Below, piece by piece: positions 1-8,792 of a stretch of 64,000 nt of DNA (the first letter of the stretch is position 1; each line of letters begins with the position of its first letter). The stretch is from contig NZ_FNHV01000020.1 of NCBI RefSeq assembly GCF_900103585.1, forward strand, positions 62,001 through 126,000, given 5' to 3'. Source of the DNA: Streptomyces sp. cf386 (GTDB lineage Bacteria > Actinomycetota > Actinomycetes > Streptomycetales > Streptomycetaceae). A program made the position numbers and the translations under genes. The notes under the pieces were generated by a model, which was not told the origin of the DNA, made no database searches, and saw nothing but the letters and a program-made list of their open reading frames with translations.

Positions 1-840
1 GTCGAACTTCGCGGCGCGGGCAAGGCTTACGGCAACATCCGTGCCCTGCACGGTGTCGACCTGAAGGTGTTCCCCAGCCAGGTCACCTGCGTGCTGGGCG
101 ACAACGGCGCGGGCAAGTCGACCCTCATCAAGATCGTCGCGGGTCTGCACCAGCACACCGAGGGCGAGTTCCTCGTCGACAACACCCCTGTGCGGTTCTC
201 CACCCCGCGCGAGGCCCTCGACAAGGGCATCGCCACGGTCTACCAGGATCTCGCGGTCTGCGCGCTGATGCCGGTGTGGCGCAACTTCTTCCTCGGCTCC
301 GAGATGACCAAGGGCCCCTGGCCCATCCGTCGTCTCGACATCGAGAAGATGAAGAAGACCGCCGACCAGGAACTGCGCAACATGGGCATCGTCCTGGACG
401 ACATGGAGCAGCCCATCGGCACCCTGTCGGGCGGCCAGCGCCAGTGCGTGGCGATCGCCCGCGCCGTCTACTTCGGCGCCCGCGTCCTCATCCTGGACGA
501 GCCGACCGCCGCACTCGGCGTGAAGCAGTCCGGCGTGGTGCTGAAGTACATCGCCGCCGCCCGCGAGAAGGGCCTCGGCGTCATCTTCATCACCCACAAC
601 CCCCACCACGCCTACATGGTCGGCGACCACTTCAGCGTCCTGCGCCTGGGCACCATGGAGCTCAACGCCTCCCGCGACGAAGTCAGCCTCGAGGAACTCA
701 CCAACCACATGGCCGGCGGCACCGAACTCGCAGCCCTCAAGCACGAGTTGTCGCAGGTGCGGGGTGTCGACGTCGAGGAACTCCCGGAAGAGGAAGACCT
801 CACCGCCCCCGTGGCGACCGCGCCCGAAGGGAAGTCCTGA
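1..840 (+). CDS. Sugar ABC transporter ATP-binding protein, 5' truncated
   Basis: Cytoplasmic ATPase of a carbohydrate-type (ribose/xylose/inositol) ABC importer. The frame is open from base 1, so the true start lies upstream of the window; 279 residues are visible. Walker A is GDNGAGKST (visible residues 33-41), the signature is LSGGQRQ, Walker B is VLILDEP and the switch histidine sits in FITHN. Only one ATPase domain is present, as in FrcA-type proteins and unlike the duplicated RbsA form. The next gene begins one base after the stop, so it is probably co-transcribed with the isomerase and dehydrogenase that follow. That context suggests a sugar or cyclitol substrate (inferred). Confidence 0.88.
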   Translation, partial: VELRGAGKAYGNIRALHGVDLKVFPSQVTCVLGDNGAGKSTLIKIVAGLHQHTEGEFLVDNTPVRFSTPREALDKGIATVYQDLAVCALMPVWRNFFLGSEMTKGPWPIRRLDIEKMKKTADQELRNMGIVLDDMEQPIGTLSGGQRQCVAIARAVYFGARVLILDEPTAALGVKQSGVVLKYIAAAREKGLGVIFITHNPHHAYMVGDHFSVLRLGTMELNASRDEVSLEELTNHMAGGTELAALKHELSQVRGVDVEELPEEEDLTAPVATAPEGKS

Positions 841-841
841 C

Positions 842-1744
842 ATGGCCCCTGTGCTGGACCGCATCCGGGTCGGCTCCGCCCCGGACTCCTGGGGCGTCTG
901 GTTCCCCGACGACCCCGTACAGGTGCCCTGGGAACGCTTCCTGGACGAGGTCGCCGAGGCGGGCTACCCGTGGATCGAGCTGGGCCCGTACGGCTACCTG
1001 CCGACCGACCCGGCCCGCCTCACCGACGAGGTGAACAAGCGGAACCTGAAGGTCTCCGCGGGCACCGTCTTCACCGGCCTGCACCGCGGCCCCTCCGTCT
1101 GGGAGTCCACCTGGGAGCACGTCGGCCAGGTCGCCGCGCTCACCCAGGCGATGGGCGCGAAGCACCTGGTGGTGATCCCCTCCTTCTGGCGGGACGACAA
1201 GACCGCCGAGATCCTGGAGCCGCCGGAGCTCACCGGCGAGCAGTGGGCCCACCTGACCAAGGGCATGGAGCGGCTCGGGCACGAGGTGAAGGAGACGTAC
1301 GGCCTCGACATCGTCGTGCACCCGCACGCCGACACCCACATCGACACCGAGGCCCACGTCGAGCGCTTCCTCGACTCGACCGACTCCGAGCTGGTCAACC
1401 TCTGCCTCGACACAGGTCACTACGCCTACTGCGGCGGCGACAGCGTCAAGCTGATCGAGACCTACGGCGAGCGGATCGGCTATCTGCACCTCAAGCAGGT
1501 CGACCCGGAGATCCTCGCCGACGTCGTCAAGAACGAGGTGCCGTTCGGGCCGGCGGTCCAGCGCGGAGTGATGTGCGAACCCCCGTCCGGCGTACCGGAG
1601 TTGGGGCCGGTTCTGGAGGCCGCGCAGAAGCTGAACGTGGATCTGTTCGCGATCGTCGAGCAGGACATGTACCCCTGCGAGCCGGACAAGCCGCTGCCCA
1701 TCGCGGTGCGTACCCGCAAGTTCCTGAGGTCCTGCGGCGCCTGA
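842..1744 (+). CDS. IolE-like sugar phosphate isomerase/epimerase (TIM barrel)
   Basis: A 300-residue xylose-isomerase-like TIM-barrel protein of the AP-endonuclease-2 superfamily. The N-terminal APDSWGVW motif is typical of inosose dehydratase (IolE) and related keto-sugar isomerases. Candidate metal-binding acidic and histidine residues are spread through the barrel, for example HPHADTH, CLDTGHY and IVEQDMY. The ATG at 842 directly follows the ATPase stop; an in-frame upstream start would run 78 bases into that gene and is less likely. It probably dehydrates or isomerises a keto-cyclitol or keto-sugar imported by the upstream transporter. The exact substrate cannot be read from sequence. 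Confidence 0.8.
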   Translation: MAPVLDRIRVGSAPDSWGVWFPDDPVQVPWERFLDEVAEAGYPWIELGPYGYLPTDPARLTDEVNKRNLKVSAGTVFTGLHRGPSVWESTWEHVGQVAALTQAMGAKHLVVIPSFWRDDKTAEILEPPELTGEQWAHLTKGMERLGHEVKETYGLDIVVHPHADTHIDTEAHVERFLDSTDSELVNLCLDTGHYAYCGGDSVKLIETYGERIGYLHLKQVDPEILADVVKNEVPFGPAVQRGVMCEPPSGVPELGPVLEAAQKLNVDLFAIVEQDMYPCEPDKPLPIAVRTRKFLRSCGA

Positions 1745-1769
1745 CGACCCGAAAGGACGGCCGATCGTC

Positions 1770-2795
1770 ATGACCCAGCGTCCGGAAACGCTCGGAGTCG
1801 CAGTCATCGGTACCGGAAAGATGGGTGCGGACCATGTGCGCCGCATCCAGGAGGTCACCAGCGGGGCACGGGTGGCCGCAGTCGTGGACGTCGACGCGGA
1901 GCGCGCCAAATCGGTCGCCGCCCGCGTCGACGGCTGCACCGCCTACACCGACCCGGCCGCGGCGATGGCGGCGGCCGACGTCGACGCGGTGATCGTCGCG
2001 TCCCCCGGACCGGCCCATGAGGCGGCCCTCCTCACGGCTTTCGAGCACGATCTGCCGGTGCTGTGCGAGAAACCCCTCACCCCTGACGCCGCGTCCGCTC
2101 TGCGCGTCCTGGAGGCCGAGCAGCGGCTCGGCCACCGCAGGGTCCAGGTCGGCTTCATGCGGCGCTACGACGCCGAGTACATGAAGCTCAAGGCCGTGCT
2201 GGAGACGGGCCAGTTGGGCAGCCCCCTCATGCTGCACAACCGGCACCGCAATGCCGCCAGCCCGCCCGGCTGGACCAGCGAGATGCTCATCAACGACTCG
2301 GTGACCCACGAGATGGACGTCACCCGCTGGCTGCTCGGCCACGAGATCACGGCCGTCACCGTGCTGACCCCGACGCCCTCCGCCAACGCGCCGGACGGCA
2401 TCCGGGACCCGCAGTTCGTGCTCTTCGAGACCGACGGCGGTGCGATCGTCGACGTCGAGATCTTCGTCAACTGCGGCTTCGGCTACCAGGTCCAGGCCGA
2501 GATCGTCTGCGAGCGCGGCACCGCACGCGTCGGCGACGGCCACGCCATGGTCACCAACGCGGCCGGCCGCTGGGGCGGCACCATCGCCCAGGACTTCGTC
2601 GAACGCTTCGTGGACGCCTACGACCGCGAGGTCCAGGCCTGGGTCGACGCCACCCGGCGCGGCGAGGTGGTGGGCCCCAGCGCCTGGGACGGCTACGCGG
2701 TCGCCGCGGTCTGCGAGGCGGGCGTACGGTCGCTGCGGGACGGCGGCCGGGTCGCGGTGGAACTCGTCGGCAGACCCGCGCTGTACGCGGTTTGA
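1770..2795 (+). CDS. Gfo/Idh/MocA-family oxidoreductase (inositol 2-dehydrogenase-like)
   Basis: A 341-residue NAD(P)-dependent dehydrogenase. The N-terminal Rossmann motif is VIGTGKMGADH, the family EKP motif appears as CEKPLTP, and a GFMRRYD segment matches inositol 2-dehydrogenase-type proteins. It lies 25 bases after the IolE-like gene with an AAAGGA ribosome-binding sequence, completing a transport/isomerase/dehydrogenase operon. The likely reaction is oxidation of a ring or sugar hydroxyl to a ketone. The family is broad, so inositol specificity is inference from the neighbour. Confidence 0.85.
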   Translation: MTQRPETLGVAVIGTGKMGADHVRRIQEVTSGARVAAVVDVDAERAKSVAARVDGCTAYTDPAAAMAAADVDAVIVASPGPAHEAALLTAFEHDLPVLCEKPLTPDAASALRVLEAEQRLGHRRVQVGFMRRYDAEYMKLKAVLETGQLGSPLMLHNRHRNAASPPGWTSEMLINDSVTHEMDVTRWLLGHEITAVTVLTPTPSANAPDGIRDPQFVLFETDGGAIVDVEIFVNCGFGYQVQAEIVCERGTARVGDGHAMVTNAAGRWGGTIAQDFVERFVDAYDREVQAWVDATRRGEVVGPSAWDGYAVAAVCEAGVRSLRDGGRVAVELVGRPALYAV

Positions 2796-2843
2796 CCCGC
2801 GGATCGACGTGCCGTCGGCTCGCTCTGACACGAGCGGACGGCT

Positions 2844-2871
2844 GAGGGCCGGGGAGATGCTCCCGGCCCTC
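2844..2871. terminator. Bidirectional hairpin terminator between convergent operons
   Basis: A perfect 10-bp stem, GAGGGCCGGG with CCCGGCCCTC, and an 8-base loop, followed on the plus strand by TTCT. It lies between the plus-strand operon ending at 2795 and the minus-strand operon ending at 2915, where a shared intrinsic terminator is expected. Confidence 0.7.
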
Positions 2872-2914
2872 TTCTCGTGCGTGCCCGCGGGCACGCGTGC
2901 GTGGGTGCCTGGTG

Positions 2915-3937
2915 TCAGCCCGTCAGTGCCGTTCGAGGCCGCGGCTCGAACCCGGCCGCGCGATACGCCTCGTCGATCAGCCGCATCGTCGCCAGCGCGT
3001 CGTCCGCGTCCAACGGAAGCGGCGCGTCCCGGCGGATGTGCGCGGCGAACGCCTCCAGCTGATAGGTGTACGACGAGCGTGTGCCCAGCCGTTCCGTCCG
3101 CTCGCCGTCCGCCGTACGCACGACGACCCGGTCGTCGTGGTGGGGCAGCACGAAGTTCGGCGCGAACGCCTCACCCCGCGAGCCCACGATCCGGCAGCTC
3201 ATCTCCAGTCCGTCGTACGCCATGTGGCAGCGCGCCGACGCGGTCGCCCCGCCGGGGAACTCCAACTCGGCGTCCAGCCACTCGTCGACTCCCCGCGCAC
3301 CCGCCCGCTCCCCGCCCCGCGCGGAGACGAGGCGCGGCGCACCGCCCGCCCAGGGGGCGAGCATCCGCACCGCGTGCAGGCTGTAGCAGCCGAGGTCCAT
3401 CACGGCGCCGCCCGCGAGCGACAGCGACCAGCGGGGGTCGGCGTCGCCGGGGGCGGCTATCGCCACCTGGGTCTCCACCCGCTGCAACTCGCCGAGTTCG
3501 CCGCTCGCCAGGATCGCGTGCAGGCGCCGGGTGACCGGGTGGAAGAGGTAGTGGAACGCCTCCATGAAGACGGTCCCGGCCTTTGTCGCCGCCTGGAGCA
3601 CCTCGGCCGCCTCCTCGGCGTTGCTCGCCGACGGCTTCTCCGACAGGACGTGCTTGCCGGCCGCGAGCGCGGCGAGGTTCCACGGCCCGTGCAGGCCGTT
3701 GGCGAGCGGGTTGTAGATCACCTCGACCTCGGGATCGGCGAGCAGGTCGGCGTAGGAGTCCACCACCCGCTCCACGTCGTGCTCGTCGGCGAACGCCTCG
3801 GCGCGGGACCGGTCGCGCGCGGCCACCGCGACGAGGCGGTGGCCGGTCGTGCGGGCCGGGCCGACGAGGGAGAGCTCGGTGATGCGGGCCGCGCCCAGCA
3901 CTCCGATGCGCAGCGGCTGCGGGCTCGAGTCGTTCAT
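2915..3937 (-). CDS. Gfo/Idh/MocA-family oxidoreductase
   Basis: A 340-residue NAD(P)-dependent sugar dehydrogenase. The Rossmann motif is GVLGAARITE and the EKP motif is SEKPSAS. The start at 3937 is chosen because its ATG overlaps the upstream gene's stop by 4 bases (ATGA); a longer frame would run 102 bases into that gene. It is the last gene of a minus-strand operon with another Gfo/Idh/MocA protein, an SDR and a PhyH dioxygenase. Substrate unknown. Confidence 0.85.
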   Translation of the reverse strand: MNDSSPQPLRIGVLGAARITELSLVGPARTTGHRLVAVAARDRSRAEAFADEHDVERVVDSYADLLADPEVEVIYNPLANGLHGPWNLAALAAGKHVLSEKPSASNAEEAAEVLQAATKAGTVFMEAFHYLFHPVTRRLHAILASGELGELQRVETQVAIAAPGDADPRWSLSLAGGAVMDLGCYSLHAVRMLAPWAGGAPRLVSARGGERAGARGVDEWLDAELEFPGGATASARCHMAYDGLEMSCRIVGSRGEAFAPNFVLPHHDDRVVVRTADGERTERLGTRSSYTYQLEAFAAHIRRDAPLPLDADDALATMRLIDEAYRAAGFEPRPRTALTG

Positions 3938-4938
3938 CCCTGCCGTACCTCCTCGATCGTCACCGGACGGTGCTCGTGCAGCGACAGTGTGCACGCATCC
4001 GCGATCCAGCCGGCCTCCAAGGCGTCCTCGATCGTGCACGGGGAGGGCCGGGTACCCGCAACGACCTCGGTGAACGCGGTGAGTTCGGCGCGGTAGGCCG
4101 CGGTGAAGCGGTCCATGAAGAAGTCGTGCGGGGTGCCGGCGGGGAAGGTCACGCCCGGCTCGACCGAGCGCAGCGGCAGCTTGTCCTCCAGGCCGACGGC
4201 GATGGAGTCCTCAAAGCCGTGGATCTCCATGCGGACGTCGTAACCCCGGGCGTTGTGCCGGGAGTTGGAGATCACGGCGATCGTGCCGTCGTCCAGGGTG
4301 AGGATGGCGCCGGTGGTGTCGGCGTCGCCCGCCTCCTTGATGTAGTCGGCGCCCCTGTTGCCGCCGACGGCGTACACCTCGGTGACCTCGCGGCCGGTCA
4401 CCCAGCGGATGATGTCGAAGTCGTGCACGGAACAGTCCCGGAAGATGCCACCGGAGGCGGCGATGTACGCGGCCGGCGGCGGCGCCGGGTCCAGCGTGGT
4501 CGACCGCACGGTGTGCAGCTTGCCGAGCTCACCGGCCTGCACGGCGGCGCGGGCGTTGACGAAACCGGTGTCGAAGCGGCGGTTGTAGCCGATCTGGATC
4601 GGCACGTCGGTGCCCTGGACGGCCTTGAGGACCTGGACGCCCTCGCTCATGGTCTTGGCGACGGGCTTCTCGCAGAAGACGGGGATGCCCGCCTCGACGC
4701 CCGCCAGGATCAGCGCCGGGTGGGCGTCGGTCGCGGCGGCGACGACGATGCCGTCCACGCCCGCGGCCAGCAGGGCGTCGGGCGAGTCCACGACCTCGGC
4801 GCCGAACCGCTCCGCGGCGGCCTTGGCGGCGTCCGCGAACGGGTCGGTGACGACGAGGGAGTCGACCGCGTCGAGTCCGGAGAGGGTCTCGGCGTGGAAG
4901 GCGCCGATGCGGCCGAGGCCGAGGATGCCGATTCGCAT
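3934..4938 (-). CDS. Inositol 2-dehydrogenase-like Gfo/Idh/MocA oxidoreductase
   Basis: A 334-residue dehydrogenase starting MRIGILGLGRIGAFHAE, with a typical dinucleotide-binding fold, the CEKPVAK motif and GYNRRFD. The overall pattern is close to IolG (myo-inositol/scyllo-inositol dehydrogenase). It is translationally coupled to the following oxidoreductase. With the IolE-like gene on the plus strand, it supports cyclitol catabolism for this part of the window. It could equally act on another polyol. Confidence 0.82.
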   Translation of the reverse strand: MRIGILGLGRIGAFHAETLSGLDAVDSLVVTDPFADAAKAAAERFGAEVVDSPDALLAAGVDGIVVAAATDAHPALILAGVEAGIPVFCEKPVAKTMSEGVQVLKAVQGTDVPIQIGYNRRFDTGFVNARAAVQAGELGKLHTVRSTTLDPAPPPAAYIAASGGIFRDCSVHDFDIIRWVTGREVTEVYAVGGNRGADYIKEAGDADTTGAILTLDDGTIAVISNSRHNARGYDVRMEIHGFEDSIAVGLEDKLPLRSVEPGVTFPAGTPHDFFMDRFTAAYRAELTAFTEVVAGTRPSPCTIEDALEAGWIADACTLSLHEHRPVTIEEVRQG

Positions 4939-4996
4939 GGGGGTGTTCGCTTTCTTCAGTGCGGGTCTTGCGGGAGGAGAGTCAGGGGGAGCGGGC

Positions 4997-5773
4997 CTAG
5001 TCCATGCCGCCCAGTACGTTCTGGTCCCAGTCGATCACCGAGCCGGTGACCACCCCGGACCGGTCCGACAGCAGGAGGACCACGAAGTCGGCGATCTCGT
5101 CCGGCTGGCCGAGCTTCCCCATCGGCAGCTTGGCGGCGGCCTCGTCCCGCCAGTCGTCGCCGGCGCCGTGGAAGGCCTTCTGCGTGGCGTCCTCGCCCTC
5201 GGTCGCCGTCCAGCCGATGTTCAGGCCGTTGATCCGGATCCGGTCCCAGCGGTGCGCGTGGGCGGCGTTGCGGGTCAGGCCGATGAGACCGGCCTTGGCG
5301 GAGACGTACGGCGCGAGGAACGGCTGACCGCCGTGCGCCGAGCTCGTGATGATGTTGACGATCGTGCCGGGTGCCCTGCGCGCGACCATGTCCGTCACGG
5401 CCGCCTGCATGGCGAAGAACGGCGCCTTGAGGTTGATCGCGATGTGCTGGTCGAACAGCTCGGGCGTGGTGTCGAGCAGCGTGCCCCGGGACGTCAGCCC
5501 CGCCGAGTTGACCAGGCAGTCGATCCGCCCGTACGCGTCGACGACCTCGGTGACGGACGCCTTCGCCTGGTCGGCGTCGGCGAGGTCGGCCCGTACGAAC
5601 ATGGCCTTGCCCCCGTCGGCGGCCAGCTCGGCCACCAGCGCCTCACCGGGTTCGGTACGCCGCCCCGTGACGGCCACGGTCGCGCCCTCGCGGACGGCCG
5701 CCCGCGCGATGGCCGCGCCCACGCCCTGGCTGCCGCCGTTGACGAGGACGACCTTGTCGTCGAGAAGTCCCAT
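4997..5773 (-). CDS. Short-chain dehydrogenase/reductase (SDR)
   Basis: A 258-residue classical SDR. The cofactor loop is NGGSQGVGAA (the first Thr of the usual TGxxxGxG is replaced by Asn), catalytic Ser lies in ITSSAHGG and the YxxxK motif is YVSAKAG. The start at 5773 follows the PhyH gene by 17 bases and places the Rossmann strand at residue 8; longer frames would read back into that gene. It probably oxidises a sugar or polyol intermediate alongside the adjacent Gfo/Idh/MocA dehydrogenases. Confidence 0.82.
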   Translation of the reverse strand: MGLLDDKVVLVNGGSQGVGAAIARAAVREGATVAVTGRRTEPGEALVAELAADGGKAMFVRADLADADQAKASVTEVVDAYGRIDCLVNSAGLTSRGTLLDTTPELFDQHIAINLKAPFFAMQAAVTDMVARRAPGTIVNIITSSAHGGQPFLAPYVSAKAGLIGLTRNAAHAHRWDRIRINGLNIGWTATEGEDATQKAFHGAGDDWRDEAAAKLPMGKLGQPDEIADFVVLLLSDRSGVVTGSVIDWDQNVLGGMD

Positions 5774-5790
5774 GGGTGTTCCGGGTCCTT

Positions 5791-6957
5791 TCAGCTCAGG
5801 CGCCGCTCGGCGCCGGCCCGCAGCTCGTTCCGCAGAGCCTCGGGAGTCCATGCCTCGCGCAGCGCGCGCCGTACGAGGTCCGCCTGCGAGGGCGGGGCCA
5901 GCCCGTCCACCGGCGGATCGCTGTCGAGGTTCGTGGGGAAGGGGTACCCCTCGGCGCTCGCGGCGATCACATGTTCCGACCACGCCTCGTCCACGCCGTC
6001 GCTCCGGCGGTCCAGCAGCACGGGGTAGACAGCGTTGGCCACCGCCTCGCGGTCCACCGTCTCCATCGCCCGCCCGAACGCGGAGGACACCTGGAGCAGG
6101 TTCGCCATGCGCCGGATGTCCGCCGACCGGTTGGTGCCGGCCGCGTGGAACAGCGCCGGGTTGAAGAAGGCCGCGTCGCCCTTGGCGAGGGGGAGCTGGA
6201 TGTGGTGCGCCTCGAAGTACGCCTGGAACTCGGGCAGTCGCCAGGCCAGGTAACCGGGCTCGTACGTCTGCGAGTACGGCAGGTACATCGTCGGCCCCGA
6301 CTCCACCGGCATGTCGCAGTGCGCGACGGCGCCCTGGAGGGTGAGCACGGGGGAGAGGACGTGGACGTGGGCCGGGTAGGCGGCCGCGACCTCGTTGGTG
6401 AGGAAGCCCAGGTGGTAGTCGCGGTGCACGGTCTGGGCGGCGCCGCCGGGGTTGACCACGTTGACCTGCGAGGTCACCTGGTAGCCGGGGCCGAGCCAGG
6501 CGGCCGAGACGAGCGCCAGGATGTCGTTGGCGTAGTAGTCGGCGAACGCCTCTGGGTCGTAGAGCGCGGCCTTCTCCAGCGCGTTCCAGACCCGGTCGTT
6601 GGCGCCCGGCTTGGCGAAATGGTCCCCGCCGCTCGCGCCCGTGGCGCGCTGCTCGGCGATCAGGGCGTCGAACACGGAGCTGAGCCGGTCGACGACGTCG
6701 AGGTCGGTGAAAGCGGCCTGGAAGACCACGATGCCGGGGCCGTCGGTGAGGGCGCGGACCAGTTCGGCCCGCACCGCACGCGGGTCCTCGGCCTTGCGCA
6801 GGCGGTCGCTGTCGTAGACGAGGACACCCCGCTCCACGGCGGAGGCGTACGGGTAGTCGGCGAGGTCGGTGCCCCGCTCGACGAGTTCACGGAAGGCGGC
6901 GAGGTCGCAGTCCTGCTCGGACAGCCACGCACGACGTTGCACGGAGGTGTAGGACAT
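5791..6957 (-). CDS. Phytanoyl-CoA dioxygenase (PhyH) family Fe(II)/2-oxoglutarate oxygenase
   Basis: A 388-residue cupin-fold oxygenase. The iron-binding HxD appears in TVHRDYHLGF and the distal histidine in NPALFHAAGTNRS, which also carries the Arg expected to bind 2-oxoglutarate. It is the first gene of the minus-strand catabolic operon and is divergent from a LacI-family regulator. PhyH proteins hydroxylate diverse small molecules; here a hydroxylation feeding the dehydrogenases is likely but not provable from sequence. Confidence 0.78.
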   Translation of the reverse strand: MSYTSVQRRAWLSEQDCDLAAFRELVERGTDLADYPYASAVERGVLVYDSDRLRKAEDPRAVRAELVRALTDGPGIVVFQAAFTDLDVVDRLSSVFDALIAEQRATGASGGDHFAKPGANDRVWNALEKAALYDPEAFADYYANDILALVSAAWLGPGYQVTSQVNVVNPGGAAQTVHRDYHLGFLTNEVAAAYPAHVHVLSPVLTLQGAVAHCDMPVESGPTMYLPYSQTYEPGYLAWRLPEFQAYFEAHHIQLPLAKGDAAFFNPALFHAAGTNRSADIRRMANLLQVSSAFGRAMETVDREAVANAVYPVLLDRRSDGVDEAWSEHVIAASAEGYPFPTNLDSDPPVDGLAPPSQADLVRRALREAWTPEALRNELRAGAERRLS

Positions 6958-6999
6958 CGGCGTCCTCTCGGTGACAGGGGCGACTCGGTGCTGTCATTC

Positions 7000-7011
7000 T
7001 TGTCATGACAA
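7000..7011. promoter_or_regulatory. Palindromic operator between PhyH operon and LacI regulator
   Basis: A perfect 12-bp palindrome, TTGTCATGACAA, in the 118-base divergent intergenic region. LacI-family repressors bind such short palindromes. Its position 43 bases from the PhyH start and 65 from the regulator start fits control of both directions. Confidence 0.6.
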
Positions 7012-7075
7012 TCCCGTCGAACAACCAGCAGGCGGCCATCAAAAACCCCTCAGAACCAGCTCCGGGAGCAACCTC

Positions 7076-8104
7076 ATGGGCCACCCTTTCCCGATCCGGG
7101 AGATCGCACGTCAGGCGGGCCTCAGCGAGGCCACGGTCGACCGGGTCCTGAACGGCAGGGGAGGGGTCCGCGAGAGCACCGCGCGGGAGGTCCAGCAGGC
7201 CATCGCCGATCTGGACCGGCAGCGCACCCAGGTCCGGCTGGTGGGCCGTACCTTCATGATCGACATCGTGATGCAGACGCCGGAGCGGTTCTCCACCGCC
7301 GTGCGGGCCGCTCTGGAGGCCGAGCTGCCGGGTCTGCACCCGGCCGTCGTGCGCTCGCGCTTCCATTTCCGGGAGACCGGGCCGGTGGAGGAGCTGACGC
7401 GGACCCTGGACCGGATCGCCCGGCGCGGTTCGCAGGGCGTGATCCTCAAGGCGCCGGACGTCCCCGAGGTCACCGCGGCCGTCGCGCGGCTCGCGGAGGC
7501 GGGCATACCGGTGGTGACCCTGGTGACCGACCTGCCGTCCACACAGCGCCTCGCCTACGTCGGCATCGACAACCGGGCCGCCGGGGCGACGGCCGCGTAC
7601 CTCATGGGCCAGTGGCTCGGCGACCGCCCCGGCCACGTCCTCACCAGCCTCAGCAGCGGCTTCTTCCGCAATGAGGAGGAGCGCGAGATGGGGTTCCGCA
7701 GCGCGATGCGCGCCCGGCACCCCGAGCGCACCCTCGTCGAACTGGCCGGGGGACAGGGCCTGGACGCCACGCAGTACGATCTGGTGCGGGCCGCGCTGGA
7801 GCGCGACCCGGGGATCCGCGCGGTCTACTCGATCGGCGGCGGCAACATCGCCACACTGCGGGCCTTCGAGGACCTCGGCCGCGAATGCGCGGTGTTCGTC
7901 GCGCACGACCTCGACCACGACAACACCCGACTGCTGCGCGAGCACCGGCTGTCCGCCGTACTCCACCACGACCTGCGCCAGGACATGCGCGAGGCCTGCC
8001 ACATCGTCATGCGCGCCCACGGCGCGCTGCCGCCCGCGGGGCCCACCCTGCCGTCGGCGATCCAGGTGGTGACCCCGTACAACATGCCCACGCCCATCGG
8101 GTGA
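7076..8104 (+). CDS. LacI-family transcriptional regulator
   Basis: A 342-residue repressor with an N-terminal helix-turn-helix (IREIARQAGLSEATVDRVLN) and a periplasmic-binding-protein-like sugar-sensing domain. The TVDRVLNG hinge helix, with Asp in place of the usual Ser, marks a subgroup of LacI proteins. The start at 7076 places the HTH at residue 6; the in-frame GTG at 6971 would add 35 unrelated residues and cross the palindromic operator. It probably represses the divergent PhyH-SDR-dehydrogenase operon until a sugar or cyclitol ligand binds. Confidence 0.85.
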   Translation: MGHPFPIREIARQAGLSEATVDRVLNGRGGVRESTAREVQQAIADLDRQRTQVRLVGRTFMIDIVMQTPERFSTAVRAALEAELPGLHPAVVRSRFHFRETGPVEELTRTLDRIARRGSQGVILKAPDVPEVTAAVARLAEAGIPVVTLVTDLPSTQRLAYVGIDNRAAGATAAYLMGQWLGDRPGHVLTSLSSGFFRNEEEREMGFRSAMRARHPERTLVELAGGQGLDATQYDLVRAALERDPGIRAVYSIGGGNIATLRAFEDLGRECAVFVAHDLDHDNTRLLREHRLSAVLHHDLRQDMREACHIVMRAHGALPPAGPTLPSAIQVVTPYNMPTPIG

Positions 8105-8168
8105 CGATCGAGGACCCGCCACTGGCGTGTACGCCCGCTCGGCGCGCCCGGCTCCCTACCGTCGTGGG

Positions 8169-8783
8169 ATGTGGAAATCGAAACCGGACGGCGGGCCCGA
8201 ACGGTTGGTGGCGCTCGCCGACGGTGTGTTCGCCATCGCACTCACGCTGCTCGTGCTGGACTTCTATGTGCCACGGGGACTGGGTTCGGACAGGTACGAC
8301 GACGCCCTGCACGAACTGATCCCGAATCTCGGTGGATACGCGCTCAGCGTGTTGGTGCTCGGCGCCTTCTGGCGTGAACACCGGCGGATCTTCGGCTTCG
8401 TCCGGGAGATCGACGGGCAGGTGATCACGCTGTCCCTCATGGGGCTGAGCATCGCGGCCCTCGTGCCCTTCCCCACCAAGCTTCTCTCCGAGTACGGCGG
8501 AGAGCCCGAGTCGGTCGCCATCTACGCGGCGGCGGTCGCCGCACTCGGCGCCGCCCATCTCGCGCTGCTCCTCGTCCTGATGCGGCGTCCCTGGCTGCGC
8601 AGCGAGGCGAAGCCGGCCGAGGGCTTCCGGTTCTTCGCGCTCGACCTCGCGGTGACGGTGGTGGTGTTCCTCGCCAGCATCCCGCTCGCCCTGGGCGTCG
8701 GCGCCACCGCAGCCATGTGGCTCTGGCTCGCGATGGCCCCGATCAAGGTGGCCCTGGGCCTGCGGGCGGGCCGGGCGCGTTGA
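8169..8783 (+). CDS. TMEM175-family (DUF1211) potassium channel-like membrane protein
   Basis: A 204-residue integral membrane protein. The first helix carries ERLVALADGVFAIALTLL, matching the conserved RxxAFSDGVFAIA-type pore helix of bacterial TMEM175. About six hydrophobic segments follow, the usual bacterial length. It begins 64 bases after the LacI gene and may be transcribed from that promoter or its own. A role in potassium leak is known for the family and is not linked to the neighbouring catabolic genes. Confidence 0.72.
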   Translation: MWKSKPDGGPERLVALADGVFAIALTLLVLDFYVPRGLGSDRYDDALHELIPNLGGYALSVLVLGAFWREHRRIFGFVREIDGQVITLSLMGLSIAALVPFPTKLLSEYGGEPESVAIYAAAVAALGAAHLALLLVLMRRPWLRSEAKPAEGFRFFALDLAVTVVVFLASIPLALGVGATAAMWLWLAMAPIKVALGLRAGRAR

Positions 8784-8792
8784 CGCCCACCG

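Noticed and set aside
2897..4096. Long open frames opposite the dehydrogenase genes, and similar frames throughout
   Set aside because: They are rich in Arg, Gly, Pro and Ala, mirror real genes on the other strand and lack ribosome-binding sites or motifs; they are shadows of high-GC coding sequence.
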